DNA of 64,000 bases. Origin: Ischnura elegans (lineage: Eukaryota; Arthropoda; Insecta; Odonata; Coenagrionidae). How positions within the stretch are numbered: the stretch's first letter is position 1; every line of letters starts with the position of its first letter. Location of the stretch: positions 54,205,585 through 54,269,584 of the forward strand of contig NC_060251.1 in NCBI RefSeq assembly GCF_921293095.1, in the 5' to 3' direction. A program made the position numbers and the translations under genes. Below the pieces are notes generated by a model. The model saw nothing but the letters and a program-made list of their open reading frames with translations, ran no database searches and was not told the DNA's origin. Shown here in pieces: positions 12,401-27,400 of the stretch.

Positions 12401-15400
12401 AAGTGCTCAGTTCCAGTATTTTTATCCACAATTTTAACAACAACAAGAATGGTATCCCATGAATGCACCATCATGTCCCAGGAATAACCATATAAACCAT
12501 TTGTCCAATTGTTGTAGCCCTTGAGAATAAAATAATAAAAAGTAATAACACAATTAAATTTATTTCATTTATTTAACAGGCTAAGAAGAGATTTGATGTG
12601 CTGCACCATCAAATACCATATCTTCATGAAAACATGAGGCAATGAGCATAACCCACCCAATATTAAAATTACAGTAAAATCCAAGCCGCAGCAAGTCTTG
12701 GGAGCATATTCTAATTTAATAATCATCCTGAGAGCTACAATAATATAATTAAGATTTCGCTTCCTTGATATTCTCTTTAGAATATTTGCATAGAATGAAA
12801 ATAAGTTAAGAGAGAAAGTGGCAGCTTCCCTTCAGGATTTAGTATGAGTTGCAAAATGAGAAAAGATCCCAGGATTACCTAATATCAGTACATCAGTCTC
12901 TTTTATACTTGCTCATCACAACATGTGGCTGTTACAGCAGAGTTGTGCTGCAAATTACTTTTTTCACCATTTTTAGAAGCTCAAAATGTTGAAAATAATA
13001 GAATGATCTAGTATTTCTATTTCCATCAACATTTAATATTTCATGAAAAAGATGGACATTGGCCAGCTCAGCATAACAGGACGGTACAATATGAGAGGGA
13101 GGTCAAGAGTAGAAGTGGCAGAAACCCACTTGGATTATATTGCCTGCAAGCTTTCACTTTTGCCATGGGTGATCCAGGTTCTAGTTCCAGGGTGGTTCTA
13201 AAGAGATTTATAGGGTATAATTCACAGCTTATATATCAATCTGTTCGTTCAATACAGTTGGAGGTAGTCCACCAAGCAATTGAAGGCCTTAGTATTCATG
13301 GATTTACAAAGTCTATACCTAATGGGCCCAGTGGCATTTCAGCCTGTGATGGGAAAATAAAATCCCCTATTACATGTCATAGGTCATTTGGAGGTTCATT
13401 GAAAATCCATGAAACAGGCTGATGACAGAAAAATATTATTTTAACTGACCAAAACTTTGATTTTTTATAATGAAAAATATTATTTTTGCTGACTGGGTTT
13501 GGATATTTAGCAGTGATTCTGTGAAATATTAGACAGGAAAAAAATGGTCTTCATTAGGGCTTTAATAAGGGTTGTTGCGGCAAAAGTGACGGATCACTGT
13601 CGGTGCTCTCCCGCACTCTCAACCATTGGGCATTGATGAAGAGATCAGTGCCGAAGCGCAGTGATGTTTTGCCAAATATTTACTAGCATTATTCTCTCAC
13701 ATAAGAGCCAATGCGAAAGAAAGCCATGACACTTTTTCTACACTTCCTCTATAATAACAGAAAATAGTTACATCATTTAATCCCCGAACATCACTTTGAT
13801 GATGTCTCCTTGTAAGTGTAAGCATCATGGTATATTTCATCCAATAATGGAAACATTATTACCAATTAAAACAATCACACTGAAGTATAAACCACTTTTA
13901 TGTGCACGACAGAGTACAAAATATCTGGTCCAACCAATTCATAACACTTACCTTGGTGATGAAGTGAGAATACGGCAGGAATACTTGTAGGCCCATGTGA
14001 GTGACAAGCAAAGCAGCAATCAAATGGTGTTTTAGTGACAATGGTGGCCCTTCCTCTTGATCCTTACCTAAAATTTTCATACATCACGGTAAAGATTTCT
14101 CCTTCAATTCAATTTATAGTTTCCCCGGCCAACCTCCCAGCAATATATCAAAGAGATGGTTTCCTATCAAACCTAAGCTGCACATTCCCCATACATATGC
14201 ACTACCAGGTAGCCAAGGTCAATCATTACAATAGGATGGACTTGAACAAAATCCACATAAAAAATCAAAATCTCTCACCTTCAGGCAAAATTAATCACTA
14301 ATCAGTAGAAATCACATTTAAATATATGTACATATTTATGAGTGGAAACTTCTCCAAGTGATTTAGTCCATGGTTAGCTGAAGTAGGAGGAAACTAATAA
14401 CTTTTTTGTAATAATTTTAAGTAATGAAGTAATTTTTGTTTTAAAAAATAGTGGGTCATATTGAAAAGGGATGAAGCCAATTTTGGTAAGGAGCAGAGGC
14501 ATACATAGATCCTCATTTCTGGGAAAGTCCGTCCCAATGGTCTTCACCGCCTCTTATTCTTTTTCAAAAGAACAATCTCAACCTCCCTTACACTTCTGAC
14601 TGATAAACTGGAAGATTTTGAAACGTTTACTGGATTGGCAGGAAAGACTTAAGAACTGAATGATGAGATCTACTGGACACATTAGGAAACATGTAATTAA
14701 TTTTTTCCAACTTTTCACCATATCATCGATAAACTCTGGCAATGGTTTGATGAGTTGGTAAGTGTTTTGAACTAAACAACATCACCGAAGGGAGCACTAC
14801 TTCAGCTGCGCGAAAAATTGTCATTCAGAGTTATCGTGTAATCTCAGTCTTTTAAAACTTACATAAAGTAATTCCATTGTATTATATCATCGTTTACTCT
14901 CTTTTTTCATTTTACTGATACATAAACATACCCGTGTATGGCACAAAAATGATAACCAATTTTCCCGTCATTTTTTGTGATGTAACATGCCTTTTATATT
15001 CATCATTAGTGTGTCTTGATCCTCATTTGATGAGGTCAGGTGGATGACCTCTGGGCCACCTCCCTCGTATTATCTCCCTGTCTGGACTACCATTAGCAGC
15101 TCATGAACTTTCTCATTAGGGCCCAATGCAGAACATAATATCAGTGAGAGGAGGAACGATAGAAATACCATGTGCAGGTAAGCAGTCACCATTTTATTCA
15201 ACCTAGGAATATATGTAACTACTAATTTCCATAAAGCTAACACATCCTGTAACATGGAATCATACAATTCTGTATAACCATGAGATTTAAGTTTCATTGC
15301 ATTTCTTACATACACCATGAGAGTGAATTATAGCCCAGATATGTATGAAATAATGCATAAAAAATGTGTAAAAATTAAATAAATATAACAAAGGTGATAT

Positions 15401-18400
15401 CTTCATAGGGCAATAGCTATGAAAAAAAGTAGGCTATGACCTCAGACTCTATCATGGAATTGTAGTATAGAAGTATCTGGAAAATAAATTCACATTTACC
15501 ACAATACGGCTTTCACCTTCAACACGTATGGAGCTAAAATTGATTGTTTGAGGCGTAAATTGGTGAAAGTGATTCATAATTAAATTAAAAAGAAGAACTT
15601 AGTGCTTTTACATTAATATTTATTCACGACCATGGTTTCAACGTTAGACGTCGTCATCAGGTGAACTCTACATCAGGTGAAAATTACATGGTATAAAAGG
15701 ATGTGATGGACCTCTGTAGAGTTCACCTGATGATGACGTCTAACGTTGAAACCATGGTCGTGAATAAATATTAATGTGAAAGCACAAAGTTCTTCTTTTT
15801 AATTTACGTATAAAGCTTTCACAATAAGGGCCAAGTGGAAGACGGACTGATCATTTGCCATAGTTATTATGATGTATCTATATTTGTGTACAAAGTTTCA
15901 AATCAATCACCAATCATTCTCAGGAGATACTTAGTAAATATATACATACAAAGTGGCACTGATTTGGGTGAAGGAGAGAAAACAACCAAATAAGCAAGTT
16001 TAAGCACAACATATCAAATGATCATGATCTATGAAAAAGCAGGACATGCATACAATACCTACAATAACAATTGACAGACAAAGATGCAGCACACATTCCA
16101 GTCTTAAAACACAGAGAGTGGCAAAAATGGAAATGATGTCGCAAAAAGGTAAAATTTAATTGATAGTGAATGAAATCTGGGTTGTAATTTCAATCACTTG
16201 GAATGCCATTCTTTAAACTCAAAATGATCATTTCTTTCACCTACCGCAGAGAACTAGTGTTACTGTATTTTAATTTTCCTTATATGATTAATTCTGGATT
16301 TTTCTCTGTTTATGCACCTTAGTAAAGGGAAAAGTAGCAAACTGTAAACATTTATATGGGAATCAAATGGAAAGAGGATAAGTAGAATAAACACCAAGAT
16401 ATACATTAGACCTAAAGGTGCCATATTAAGCTCTAAATTGACTTTCACATCCAAAGCAAATACTAGGAGTAAAACATCTAGGAGAATTGAAGTCTAGAAT
16501 GCAGTGTTAAGGGAAGAAACTATGGAAATAAGTTAAGGGACTAAAGACTTGGATCGAAATGTTATCATGGGCAGGCAGTGGAGTTTTTCCAAAGAAGTAG
16601 ACTGAAACCTAAAATGCATAAATTTCAAATCGCAACTGACACTAGTACAACTAGAAAATAGCAGAACACATAGGGGTATATACATTGTGCAAATTACATC
16701 ATTAATCAGTTCATGGACTTAAGGAAAAAGTCTATGAACTTGTGCAGCTTCTTAGCAGTGGATAGAGACTCAGACTAAAATCTTTTGTGGAAAAATAAAT
16801 CAAAACATTTACAATTGAATTCAATTCAAACAGATTCATTAGCAGGAGGCATATCGGATCTCAAATACATATTTATAAAAAAGTAGAGTGATAAAGAAGT
16901 GGAACTTTAAGGCCCTAAATGGGGTAGAGGTGGGAATACTAGTAAACTAAGAAATCCAACCCTCTAACTTACACCATATGATAAAAAATTCAATATATAC
17001 AATGTAACATTCATGTATGTATTCTATAAAAAAATATGTGTAGATGCACACTCCAAAATATTTGCATTATTAATAAAGATGAGACAGTAAGCTTTACAAA
17101 TTATTAATAACTCAAATTAATAATATTTTCAGGACAGTTTAATAACCACGTCATTGGCTCATAGATATGTATGATGCTTTATTTTGGAGATATGAGATTT
17201 TATAAGGGTGACCATATACCTACTCTAAATGTAAGCACTGAACATAAACACATACATGTAAATATAGTTTACTCAGAAAATCCTCTTCAGAGAACACAAA
17301 AATGCTACTGGACCCCAAGCAACAACATCTAAAAGCCATTCAATTTAATTAAAATACATATCAATATATAAAAATTCAAGAACTTAATCCATGCATTAAA
17401 ATTTTTACCTTTTACTACAGTATGCAGCTTTTGAGACAGCACCACTCATGGAATATTACACCAATGACATGCAGCAGATCACTACAGAAATACAATATTC
17501 AATTATTTAATGTAATTAGCTACATATGAAAGACAAATTGTATATAACAAAGTCATTAGAGAAACAGCAATGAACACTAAAATTGATGATAAGGCAAGAT
17601 GTAAAACTTAAATGAAAGCTAATGAGATAAACTGAAAAAATATCATTTAAAGCAATGTTAGTTTTAATAAAATAGTTAAAATTTAATGTCCCATCGGCTA
17701 TGAAAGCAAATCTTTAAACTTATAATTCTGTAGATAGATCAGATGAAAACTAAATGACAGATAAAAACCAGGGTTTTAATATCATGAGTAACTTGAAAAG
17801 CATTGCCATTAATAGTGTCTTGGCCAGCCACACTGGCATTAAAATGTACTACTGTTGCATTCATTCACATCTACATATCAGCCACCCAGTTTTCAAGTAA
17901 CACTGAATGAAAAACCAACAATAAATGAAATATGTTTTGTACAATGGCATACTAGAAGGTAACTTTCATACTATGAAACTTCGCAAGCTCAAATACTCTG
18001 AGATATTTCAGATAAGAAAAATCTAAATTTTTTTATCCATTATCAAATGTATTATTGATGATAAAAATCTGTGAATTGTAAAAAATGAGAACATAAAAGT
18101 TGATTTAAAGCATGATTTTTTGAGTGATTATGATTAAATAGCATTTCCACTCATAAAAAGTGGTGGTTCTTCTGTAAAAAATGATGGAATCAGTAAGTCC
18201 TTGGTTGTACTCAATAGGGTAGTTTCCTTCATCAAAGAAAACGAAAGGCATTGATTGCGATTCGTTACCCACCATTAGTGTATTCATTATACACAAATTA
18301 TTTGGTTTTAGAAATCCCAGTTTAGACCAATGTTAATGGTCAATTTTAACCTCATTTGAAAAAGGTCAGATTGGCGCCCATGCGATGCCACTCCACTTGA

Positions 18401-21400
18401 TGTCACAGGGACCCAGATTCTAAACGAGTAGTCAGGAGTTTTACATCATCTGATATTACCAACGCATGCATGAGGCACAGAGCTCAGGGAAACATCCCTT
18501 AATAATAAACTATTAAAATTGCCTAAGGTCGGAAAGTTTCCTTCGTTTGATAGGGTATTAATAATCCTTTTTTAAGCCAAGCGCTACCTGCTAACTGGGT
18601 ACTCTGATACCAGCAAGCAGTCTGCATCGTAGTGGTGCTCATAGTCTTGCACCAAGGTGGCCTCACACAGTGGCAGCCGGAACCAGAATGACGTCACATG
18701 GGCTTTTCCCAGCATTCATACTTAGCCGTTGCATTTTCGAGTGTTTGAAAATTTTTACTTTTCATTTCACATCAAAAAATAGATATTGTTATTTAAAAAT
18801 CTAAAAACGTGAAATACGTACTCCAGGAGTAATAATCTTTCAATTTAGGCAATAAAAAAAATAGTAGGAAACCACCCTATTGTTTAAAAGTAAAAATTAG
18901 GAGAACAATTTAATTGCTTAAAAAAATACCTGATTAAAATTATCTAACTTTCACTTTAACTTTTGTCAATGCTAACCTTCCTACTGGTTAGAAATCAGGC
19001 TGCAACTTTAGACATTTTTTTTTTCTAAACCGTTTGGATAACCTAATATTATTTATAACAAGAGAACAAAGTGTATAAAGGTGCCATCATTTACTCACCC
19101 TTTTTTCCATTTCCTGATCTGGGATATATGCAGCATGAGGCTTTTTGAAGAGGAATATCAGATCTCCACGGGAATCTCATATTTCTCACAGGGAGGCAAG
19201 AAAACCACTTCAGCCGTTCCTCTACCCACCTTTGAAATGTGCGTGGCCAATCAGCATTACAAAAGACTGGCATTGTGGCCAAGCAAACATATGGAAACAT
19301 CCCTAAAATAGCCAATTAATAACATACGTAAAAATCATTACCACCATTTCCACGCCTGATAATAAATTGTGCAATAAATATAGGAGACTATGGAATGAAT
19401 AGGTATAACATCAAATGCCTCAAGAGTGGATATTCTACATGATTAACATTAAGATTCCACCAAAATGTGAATTAAGATTTTTCAATTACCAGCAGATTCT
19501 CTAACATATGCCACAAACTTGTCTGTGGTTCTTTTCTTGAATAACAAATACCCGTGTACAGTTAGCTTTAAAAATGCTAAAAAAGGATCTTCATTTACAG
19601 AATAATATAATTCCACGCTAAGCAAATGAAAAAAATGTGAAAATTATGGAGATACCTCAAAATTGATTACAATTCACCGGATATGCACCACATTAGGCAT
19701 GCTGACTTCAAGTTGATTCCTTTACAACATGATTTTAGCATGATGTATGTACTTACATTCCATAGAACATCAGTCCAACAAAACTGTACTATAAAGATAA
19801 ACCAAAATGGATAACAAGATTGAAAGGTATTTTAATTGCCAATTTTAATTACCAATTGCAAACATGCGAGAGTTCATGAGGTGAAATGATGCACAGAAGA
19901 ACATAGCATATGGACGAGTGAGATCAAAGAAAAGCCAGAACCCAACGGTAAGATCAAGAAAGAAGCCTCCAAGATGAATAATCCAATAATCAATCTGATC
20001 TGGAGTTAAAATAAGTCTGCAAGAGAATGAATATCATATTAGCAAATGGGTAAAATGAAATACAAGCAGTCTCATGAGTTCCTCCTACACTAGCATTAAT
20101 ATCTTAGAAGATATTTCGGTGGGCCTATATTGAGTATTTGATGCTTTCTTAATAAGACTCAATTTCTATGGAGCATTACGATAATTCTGTTCAAAGGATC
20201 ATGTATGAAGCACATACATTGCAAAGAATTAACTAATGCTGACACTGCATGAATAGTAAAATGAATAAAGTAATTAACATAATATAATTAATATCCCAAT
20301 AACAAGCCACTAACATGTCAAAAGAATACCTAACTTTTGTGTACATTTAATATCTCAGTTTATGAGTAATTTCTTTTCAAAATCCATTATGTATGCTGCT
20401 GAATGGAGATCTTAAAAAGGGTAATAGGTCATAGCATAACGCTTTGATATACATCAACCTTAAAAAGGTGCAAACACAAATCACTAGCATTGAAATGGGA
20501 AGAATACAATATAAATACATACCTTACAGACTGTTTAATCATTTGACTTACCTAAATGGTTCAAATACCCAATGTTTGGACAGATTGGTCATAGAGTATC
20601 CACCCAGCCACTCTGAATCTAATTTCTTCAAGCCAGCAATAAAATAAAGAATGAAAAACTGATATCTCAAAATAGTATAATTCCATAAAGGGACATGAGC
20701 ATTTTTAGGAGCCCGATTTCTGGCCCCATCTAAAGACCTAAAAATTGGAGGAGAATTATATTAAATATTTAGAAATTGAAGACGTTTTCTTAATGTAATA
20801 AAAATTGTACAAAACACATACATTTTTTAATGATGGAAAAGAATCAACTAAAATTGATACCAGCCACATAGCCAGGGGGGAAGGTAATGGGGGCTGTTGG
20901 GGGTACTGCCCCCAAACTTTTTCTAGGAACACCTACCTACATTAAATCTGCTGCGACCAATAGTCTAGATTCACCTACCCTCTGGTACTTCATTTTTTGA
21001 TATACATATGTAATTACACATCAGTATGTCTGACAATAGCCAACAATAACTTTAACTTTCAGGATAATACAAACGAAATGCATAGCTGATTTAATAATAC
21101 ATTAGATTTTCCAATACATACACAACATGGTTTACAACAAAATGCCAGGCTACCCCCAATCAAAGCTCCCTCAAATTTCTGGCTATGCGTGTGGTTGACA
21201 CTTGATGAATAAGGAGAGGAATAAAATAAAATATCGGTATTACCGGATTTGAATTCATATGTATAGGCACAAATCAAATATTATACTCTTTCACTAAGCA
21301 ATTTGCACAAAATACACTGAAGTAGGCTTACCAGAAATGATGTGCGTGAGATCCAAGGAGCAAGATTGAGACAAGGCCATAAAGATAAGAATGATTGTTC

Positions 21401-24400
21401 CAAACAGACTTATCTAATAGAAGAATATACCAATATGGCAGAACAAATGCCACACAGCTTAAACGAAACCTGAGTCCAAGCATCATGCCAATGGCACCTG
21501 TGAAAAGTAATTAATTTATGGAATGAGTATAAATCAGACACCTCATTGAGAATAGCAAAAATGTATACATACATATATTTAATACGTACACTTCTTAGTT
21601 AGTTTTTTCATTCTACACTGTGTTAACATAGCTAAAATTCAGTGAACTGTTAAACCTTATCATGTGAAATACATATCTTAACTATATGTGGCACAATAAC
21701 ACTGAAGGAATCAAAATGTCAAATGGAGTCATTCACTCAACTTAACCTTTTCGCTGCAGTTATCGCTAAAATAGTCATAGATTTGGAAGAATATTTTCCA
21801 ATTTGAGCACAATGACCACAGAACCAATGGAAGTGGTGTAGCCAGGGTTTTGAAAATGGGGTGGGGGGGTTTACCAGAGATATTGAGGTCCTTCCGGGGT
21901 GTATGGAAAACAACCCAGGGTAAAAAGGGGTCCTTACCCAGAAAATTTTGAGACTTTTTACGTTGAAACGGTGGATTTTAGGACTCAAAAACCGTAATTT
22001 TGTATGAATATTTATTAAGTTATTAATGAGGCTATCTTACTCGTTTTTGGTTCCTCTTTCAAAGGGGGGGGGGGTTGTTGTAACCCAGAAAACCCCCTGT
22101 TGGCTACGCCACTGACCAATGGTACAGTTACGGTAAAACTTCCGATTAATGCCTTCAATGTATGAACCACCACACCACACCCTAACCACACAATAAAATT
22201 AATTTGGTTTAAAACAACCTCCAGTTGATGAACGCTCTTTTTTCATTTCATTGATACATGAAGTACCTAGGCCAGGGGTGAGCAATTTTTTGAGCTCGAG
22301 GGCCACTTTGTATGAGTGAAGGTTATCAGAGGGCTGCACCGTTTAAAATGATTACAACATTATAATTAATTTCAGAAAAAAATATTTCTTGTATAATAAA
22401 AATTAAACATTATTGGTAGTTCTATTCAACTTATTTACTAGGTTAATTTTATAATATGTAGTTAGATTTCTAGCTGCTAGCACATTTAATTATGTAATCA
22501 ATTTAATGAGACAAGTGTACCCCATTACATTTTTTTTTATTCAGCGTCAGGCCATCACAAACTCTGCAGAGGGCCACAATTAGCCCACCTCTGACCTAGG
22601 CCACTCTCAAAGTGATTCCACCTTGTTTCACTAAGTACAATGGTTAGCCAATATCTCATGGCAATGGATAGCCATTATTTAGACTTTCAATATTATCTGA
22701 GGGAAGGAGGAATCCATCAAATTCAAAATTATTGTATGTGAAGACACCCAAAGGAATAATGGCAACCCCATTTGTGTGTTGGACACAATGCAAGCAGTAC
22801 TTAGTTGAAGGTAAATTGTAGATAAGACGCAAATAATTAATGCATTAAATCATATAAGGCTGAATGGAAACGTAAAATATAGAATTTTTAAGACCCCGTC
22901 CTTGCTCAGCAATATTCCAACCCTTTCATTTTCAGCTTCCAACAAGTCCTCCTCACACACATCTTTGTTTTTGTCCCACCTCCATCATTGTCTGTACCAT
23001 GATAAAATTAAGATTATAAATTGCAAAATTAGAATCTTAACATTACAAAATTGAAATGTATAGTTAACGCAGAGATTAGTTTTGTTTTTAGATATAATTG
23101 AGTGCAGCAAATGAATTAGCAACTAAGAAGTTTATTGAGAACAAAATGGAAGGTTTAAAACCAGTTGATTCCCAAAATGTTAATTTTATTTGAAATGGAA
23201 TTTTAATCAATTTAAGTACAGTACATAGATTTATAATGCACACATTCATCAGCATCATTTTATATATTCATTAATGAAGTACCTATTCTACCAATTAAGG
23301 TAGGTTTCCATGGAGTATTTATTAAGCATTCTGGCAGTCACCCCTCCATTCATACACTTTCCTCTTCAATGACCAACTAACTCCCTTTCATTCTGCTTCC
23401 CCACAAAACAGACATGATACACTCATTTGAATAAAATGTGCTAAAATCAGGGGTGGATTTAGAGGGATGTCACAGGGGTAATAAACCCTCAAATTTTATC
23501 AAATTTTTTATTGCCTTAATAGATTTTGCACCTCTGCAAATCAGTAAAAGGAGTGTATATAGAAAAATGCATGGCTACAAGTGCTAAACATTAGAAAAAT
23601 TTGATTCGTATTTCTTGTAGAGTATAGCACTCCCAACTGTAAAAATATGTACATCTCTCCCAGGGGGTGGGGGAATATTCCATAGTTCCTATGACCCTCC
23701 CCCCAAATTTGGTGCTGAATCTTACCCTTGGCCAAGATTCAAATCCCTGTATTCATTGCTGCCTTCTTCTTCTCCACCTTCTTGATATTCTTTTGTTCTT
23801 TCTAGAATGCTGCTGCAATGATAAGCCTCTTTAAGATGCATGTTGATGAACTTGATGACCTTGCTTATCTTGCTGCCATGAACGACACCCACCCTTTACG
23901 GATGGAACCTCTATTGTATCAGTTTCCAAGGCTCATTTCTCTGTATTCCATGGTTTCAGGGAAGAGATAATAGGTAGGGTTTCCCACTTCCATCCCAACA
24001 GTGTTTTATACATGACACCATCACGTGGACTACCTTTCACCTGGCTCTTACCCAGGGATGCCGACTCACAAAAAATATTGGGGGCCCAAACCGGGGATCT
24101 TGCCCAGCGAAATTTTATAAGTGGCGAGTTTTAAGTTTTTTAAGCATTTTAGAAGAGTCATATGATCAACATTAGAACCCTGATAACTCAAATCTTGATA
24201 TCTGGGCACTCCTGGGAAAATCTACAAGCCTGAAACATTTTTTCCTCACACCCATAACGAATTTTTGATGGGGTTCGGGCCCCCTCAGGCCCCATGGAGT
24301 CGACCTTTCAGATATGGGTGACCCTTCCGGGAGTAATTGAAAATTAATCCTGCCCATGCAGCTCTAGGGACCATAGGAACAAGCAAGCCTTTCCAAAGCG

Positions 24401-27400
24401 GCGAGGCCGTAGCCAATGAAAAGGATAAACGTACATTGCATCGATTTCAATGGGTTAAGGCTTTTGGTTAGTTCTAAGTTATTCACGAGGGAATCCAGTG
24501 TGATACTATACAAACATTCAGGATGGAATACTACCGGGATGCTACTTGGGCTAGTACACATCTCGAAAAAGGTATGTGAGCCATAATGTGAGATTAATAC
24601 CCAGGGAGAACACTAAGGTCAAAAAGACGTCTTCCAGACGTCATTTAGATGGTCGAAATAACGTCTTAATCCCAGGTCAAAAAAACCTATTTCCTTCCCT
24701 CCACCATGACCTATCCACGACGTCTTGTGGTTCGTCAAAAAGACGTCTTCTAGACGTCATTTAGATGGTCGAAATAACGTCTTAATCCCAGGTCAAAAAA
24801 ACCTATTTCCTTCCCTCCACCATGACCTATCCACGACGTCTTGTGGTTCGTCAAAAAGACGTCTTCTAGACGTCATTTAGATGGTCGAAATAACGTCTTA
24901 ATCCCAGGTCAAAAAAACCTATTTCCTTCCCTCCACCATGACCTATCCACGACGTCCTATGGTTTGTCAAAAAGACGTCTTCTAGACGTCAATTAGATGG
25001 TCGAAATAACATCTTAATCCCAGGTCAAAAAAACCTATTTCCTTCCCTCCACCATGACCTATCCACGACGTCTTGTGGTTCGTCAAAAAGACGTCTTCTA
25101 GACGTCATTTAGATGGTCGAAATAACGTCTTAATCCCAGGTCAAAAAAACCTATTTCCTTCCCTCCACCATGACCTATCCACGACGTCCTATGGTTTGTC
25201 AAAAAGACGTCTTCTAGACGTCAATTAGATGGTCGAAATAACATCTTAATCCCAGGTCAAAAAAACCTATTTCCTTCCCTCCACCATGACCTATCCACGA
25301 CGTCTTGTGGTTCGTCAAAAAGACGTCTTCTAGACGTCATTTAGATGGTCGAAATAACGTCTTAATCCCAGGTCAAAAAAACCTATTTCCTTCCCTCCAC
25401 CATGACCTATCCACGACGTCCTATGGTTCGTCAAAAAGACGTCATTTAGATGGTCGAAATAACGTCTTAATCCCAGGTCAAAAAAACCTATTTCCTTCCC
25501 TCCACCATGACCTATCCACGACGTCCTGTGGTTCGTCAAAAAGGCATCTTTAAGGCGTCATTAAGTTGGTCAAAAAACCTCTCGATCCCGGGATAACAAT
25601 ACCTTTTTCCTTCCCTCCACCATGACCCAATCGCGACCTTTTCTTTTTGATCAAAAATACGACATTTTGATGGTTAAAATATTTTGAAAAATGAACCAAG
25701 AAGACATATTTTCTTCCCTCCACCAAGATTCAAGGAAAACCTCTTAGGAGATAAAAATAGGAGATAAAACATGAAATGAATGAAGTAATTTTTTAATTAT
25801 ATAACCAACAGAAAACCAAACAAAGATTAATGTCCGAGAAACGGAAAGTATAACAAAATGTAGAAAACTCCCACAGAGCACAAATATTGACAAAATGTCT
25901 ATGTAATATCTTATACGTCTAATGCTAATATGTAGAATATATCTTTAATAACTTGAAGACACCTTCTAAACATAATGTAGATATCTTAGCTGTCTCAAAG
26001 GCATCTGCAGCATTATCAATGAATGCATTCATGTTGATTCAATGTCTTGCAGTATAGGCCTTGAAGTATTTTCAATGCAAGTTTTGCCAATGTATTTTAA
26101 CACCTTTATCAGGGCTATGAATAAATATGAGTACATAATTATGAAGCATAAAAGTTTATGACGATATTATTCACAATATTAAAATAAAAAAGAATTGTTG
26201 TTCATTAACAAAAAAAGAAGAGACTAGAATTTTGATACATACCTGTTATTCCATTGAATTGGATTTGTTTATTGATGGTAACTAAGTTAATTCAGTACAT
26301 AGTTACGTATCAATTTTGATTAAGTAAATAATTTTAAATTTTGCTTAAATTGTTGATGACTGCTCTTTCCTTACAACTATTTTTGTTTTTCAAATATATA
26401 TAATTTGTTTAAATAATCTTTTTGTCAAATTAATTACATAATCTAAAATATTGGTATTTTTGAAGTCCAATCAACAGCCATACTTTCATAAAATAGACAT
26501 TCTATAGAATTTCTATTATTCTACTCTACTATTCTCTAGAATATACATAGCTATATATTTAGTAAAGACATTTAAAGAACGAGTTTTCCCAACTTTAAAT
26601 CACTTTTATGAACATTTGCCAGAAAAGTTGCCTATGCATTTTGGTGCACGTGCGCACTATGACTTCATCTATCCATCCACCTTCAAAGGAAATAGGTATT
26701 ATTGACCTGGGATTAATACGTTTTTTGACCATCTAAATGACGTCTTAAAGACATCTTTTTGACCAACCAGAAGACGTCGTGATAAGGTCACGGTGGAGGG
26801 AAGGAAATAGGTTTTTTGACCTGGGATCGCAAGGTTTTTTCGACCATCTAAATGACGTCTTAAAGACATCTTTTTGACCAACCAGAAGACGTCGTGATTA
26901 GGTCACGGTGGAGGGAAGGAAATAGGTTTTATTGACCTGGTATTAAGACGTTTTTTCGACCATCTAAATGACGCCTAGAAGTCGTCTTTTTGACCTTGGT
27001 GTTCTCCCTTGGATAGCGGCAGTGGTTAACAATATTTGATTTTGAAAAAAAAATGGCATATCAGGCCCTGATATAAGTTCGCAACTTTCCCTCATAGAGC
27101 AAATTTATAGGGAACTCATATTATTAACCTGAGATCGAGAAGGTTTTCTCACCATCTAAATGACGTTTTTTTGACGTCTTTTTGACCTCTTTTGAAGACG
27201 TCTTATTCGACATTTTCTAGACCATTTCAAAACCAAACATAGACCACGTTAATGATGAAGTAAATAAATCTGGAATTAACGAGTAATCTTCATGAAAATG
27301 GATTCCAGAATGTACTAGAACTGCTAAGCGAAGCATTTAAAAAACTTTTTCTCACAATTTTTACTGGTATTTTTTTTTCTTTTCAATACCAAAGTAAAAC

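Larger units (their letters stand above)
14068..18222 (-). other. GGCX intron 6, part outside annotated repeats
   Basis: Apart from the palindrome at 15,581-15,806 this is long AT-rich intron sequence in which no gene or bounded element was seen. Confidence 0.35.

Noticed and set aside
13165-13422. 85-codon plus-strand gene inside GGCX intron 7
   Set aside because: No domain, no codon or splice evidence, and it lies antisense in an intron.
24576-25553. Repeated open frames ([21 protein letters not shown]) across the tandem array
   Set aside because: They arise because the 116-bp unit lacks stops in some frames; both strands show them, the period is not a multiple of three, and no start or splice context supports a protein.
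24620-25740. CRISPR array
   Set aside because: The repeats are direct, contiguous 116-bp units without unique spacers, in a eukaryotic intron.
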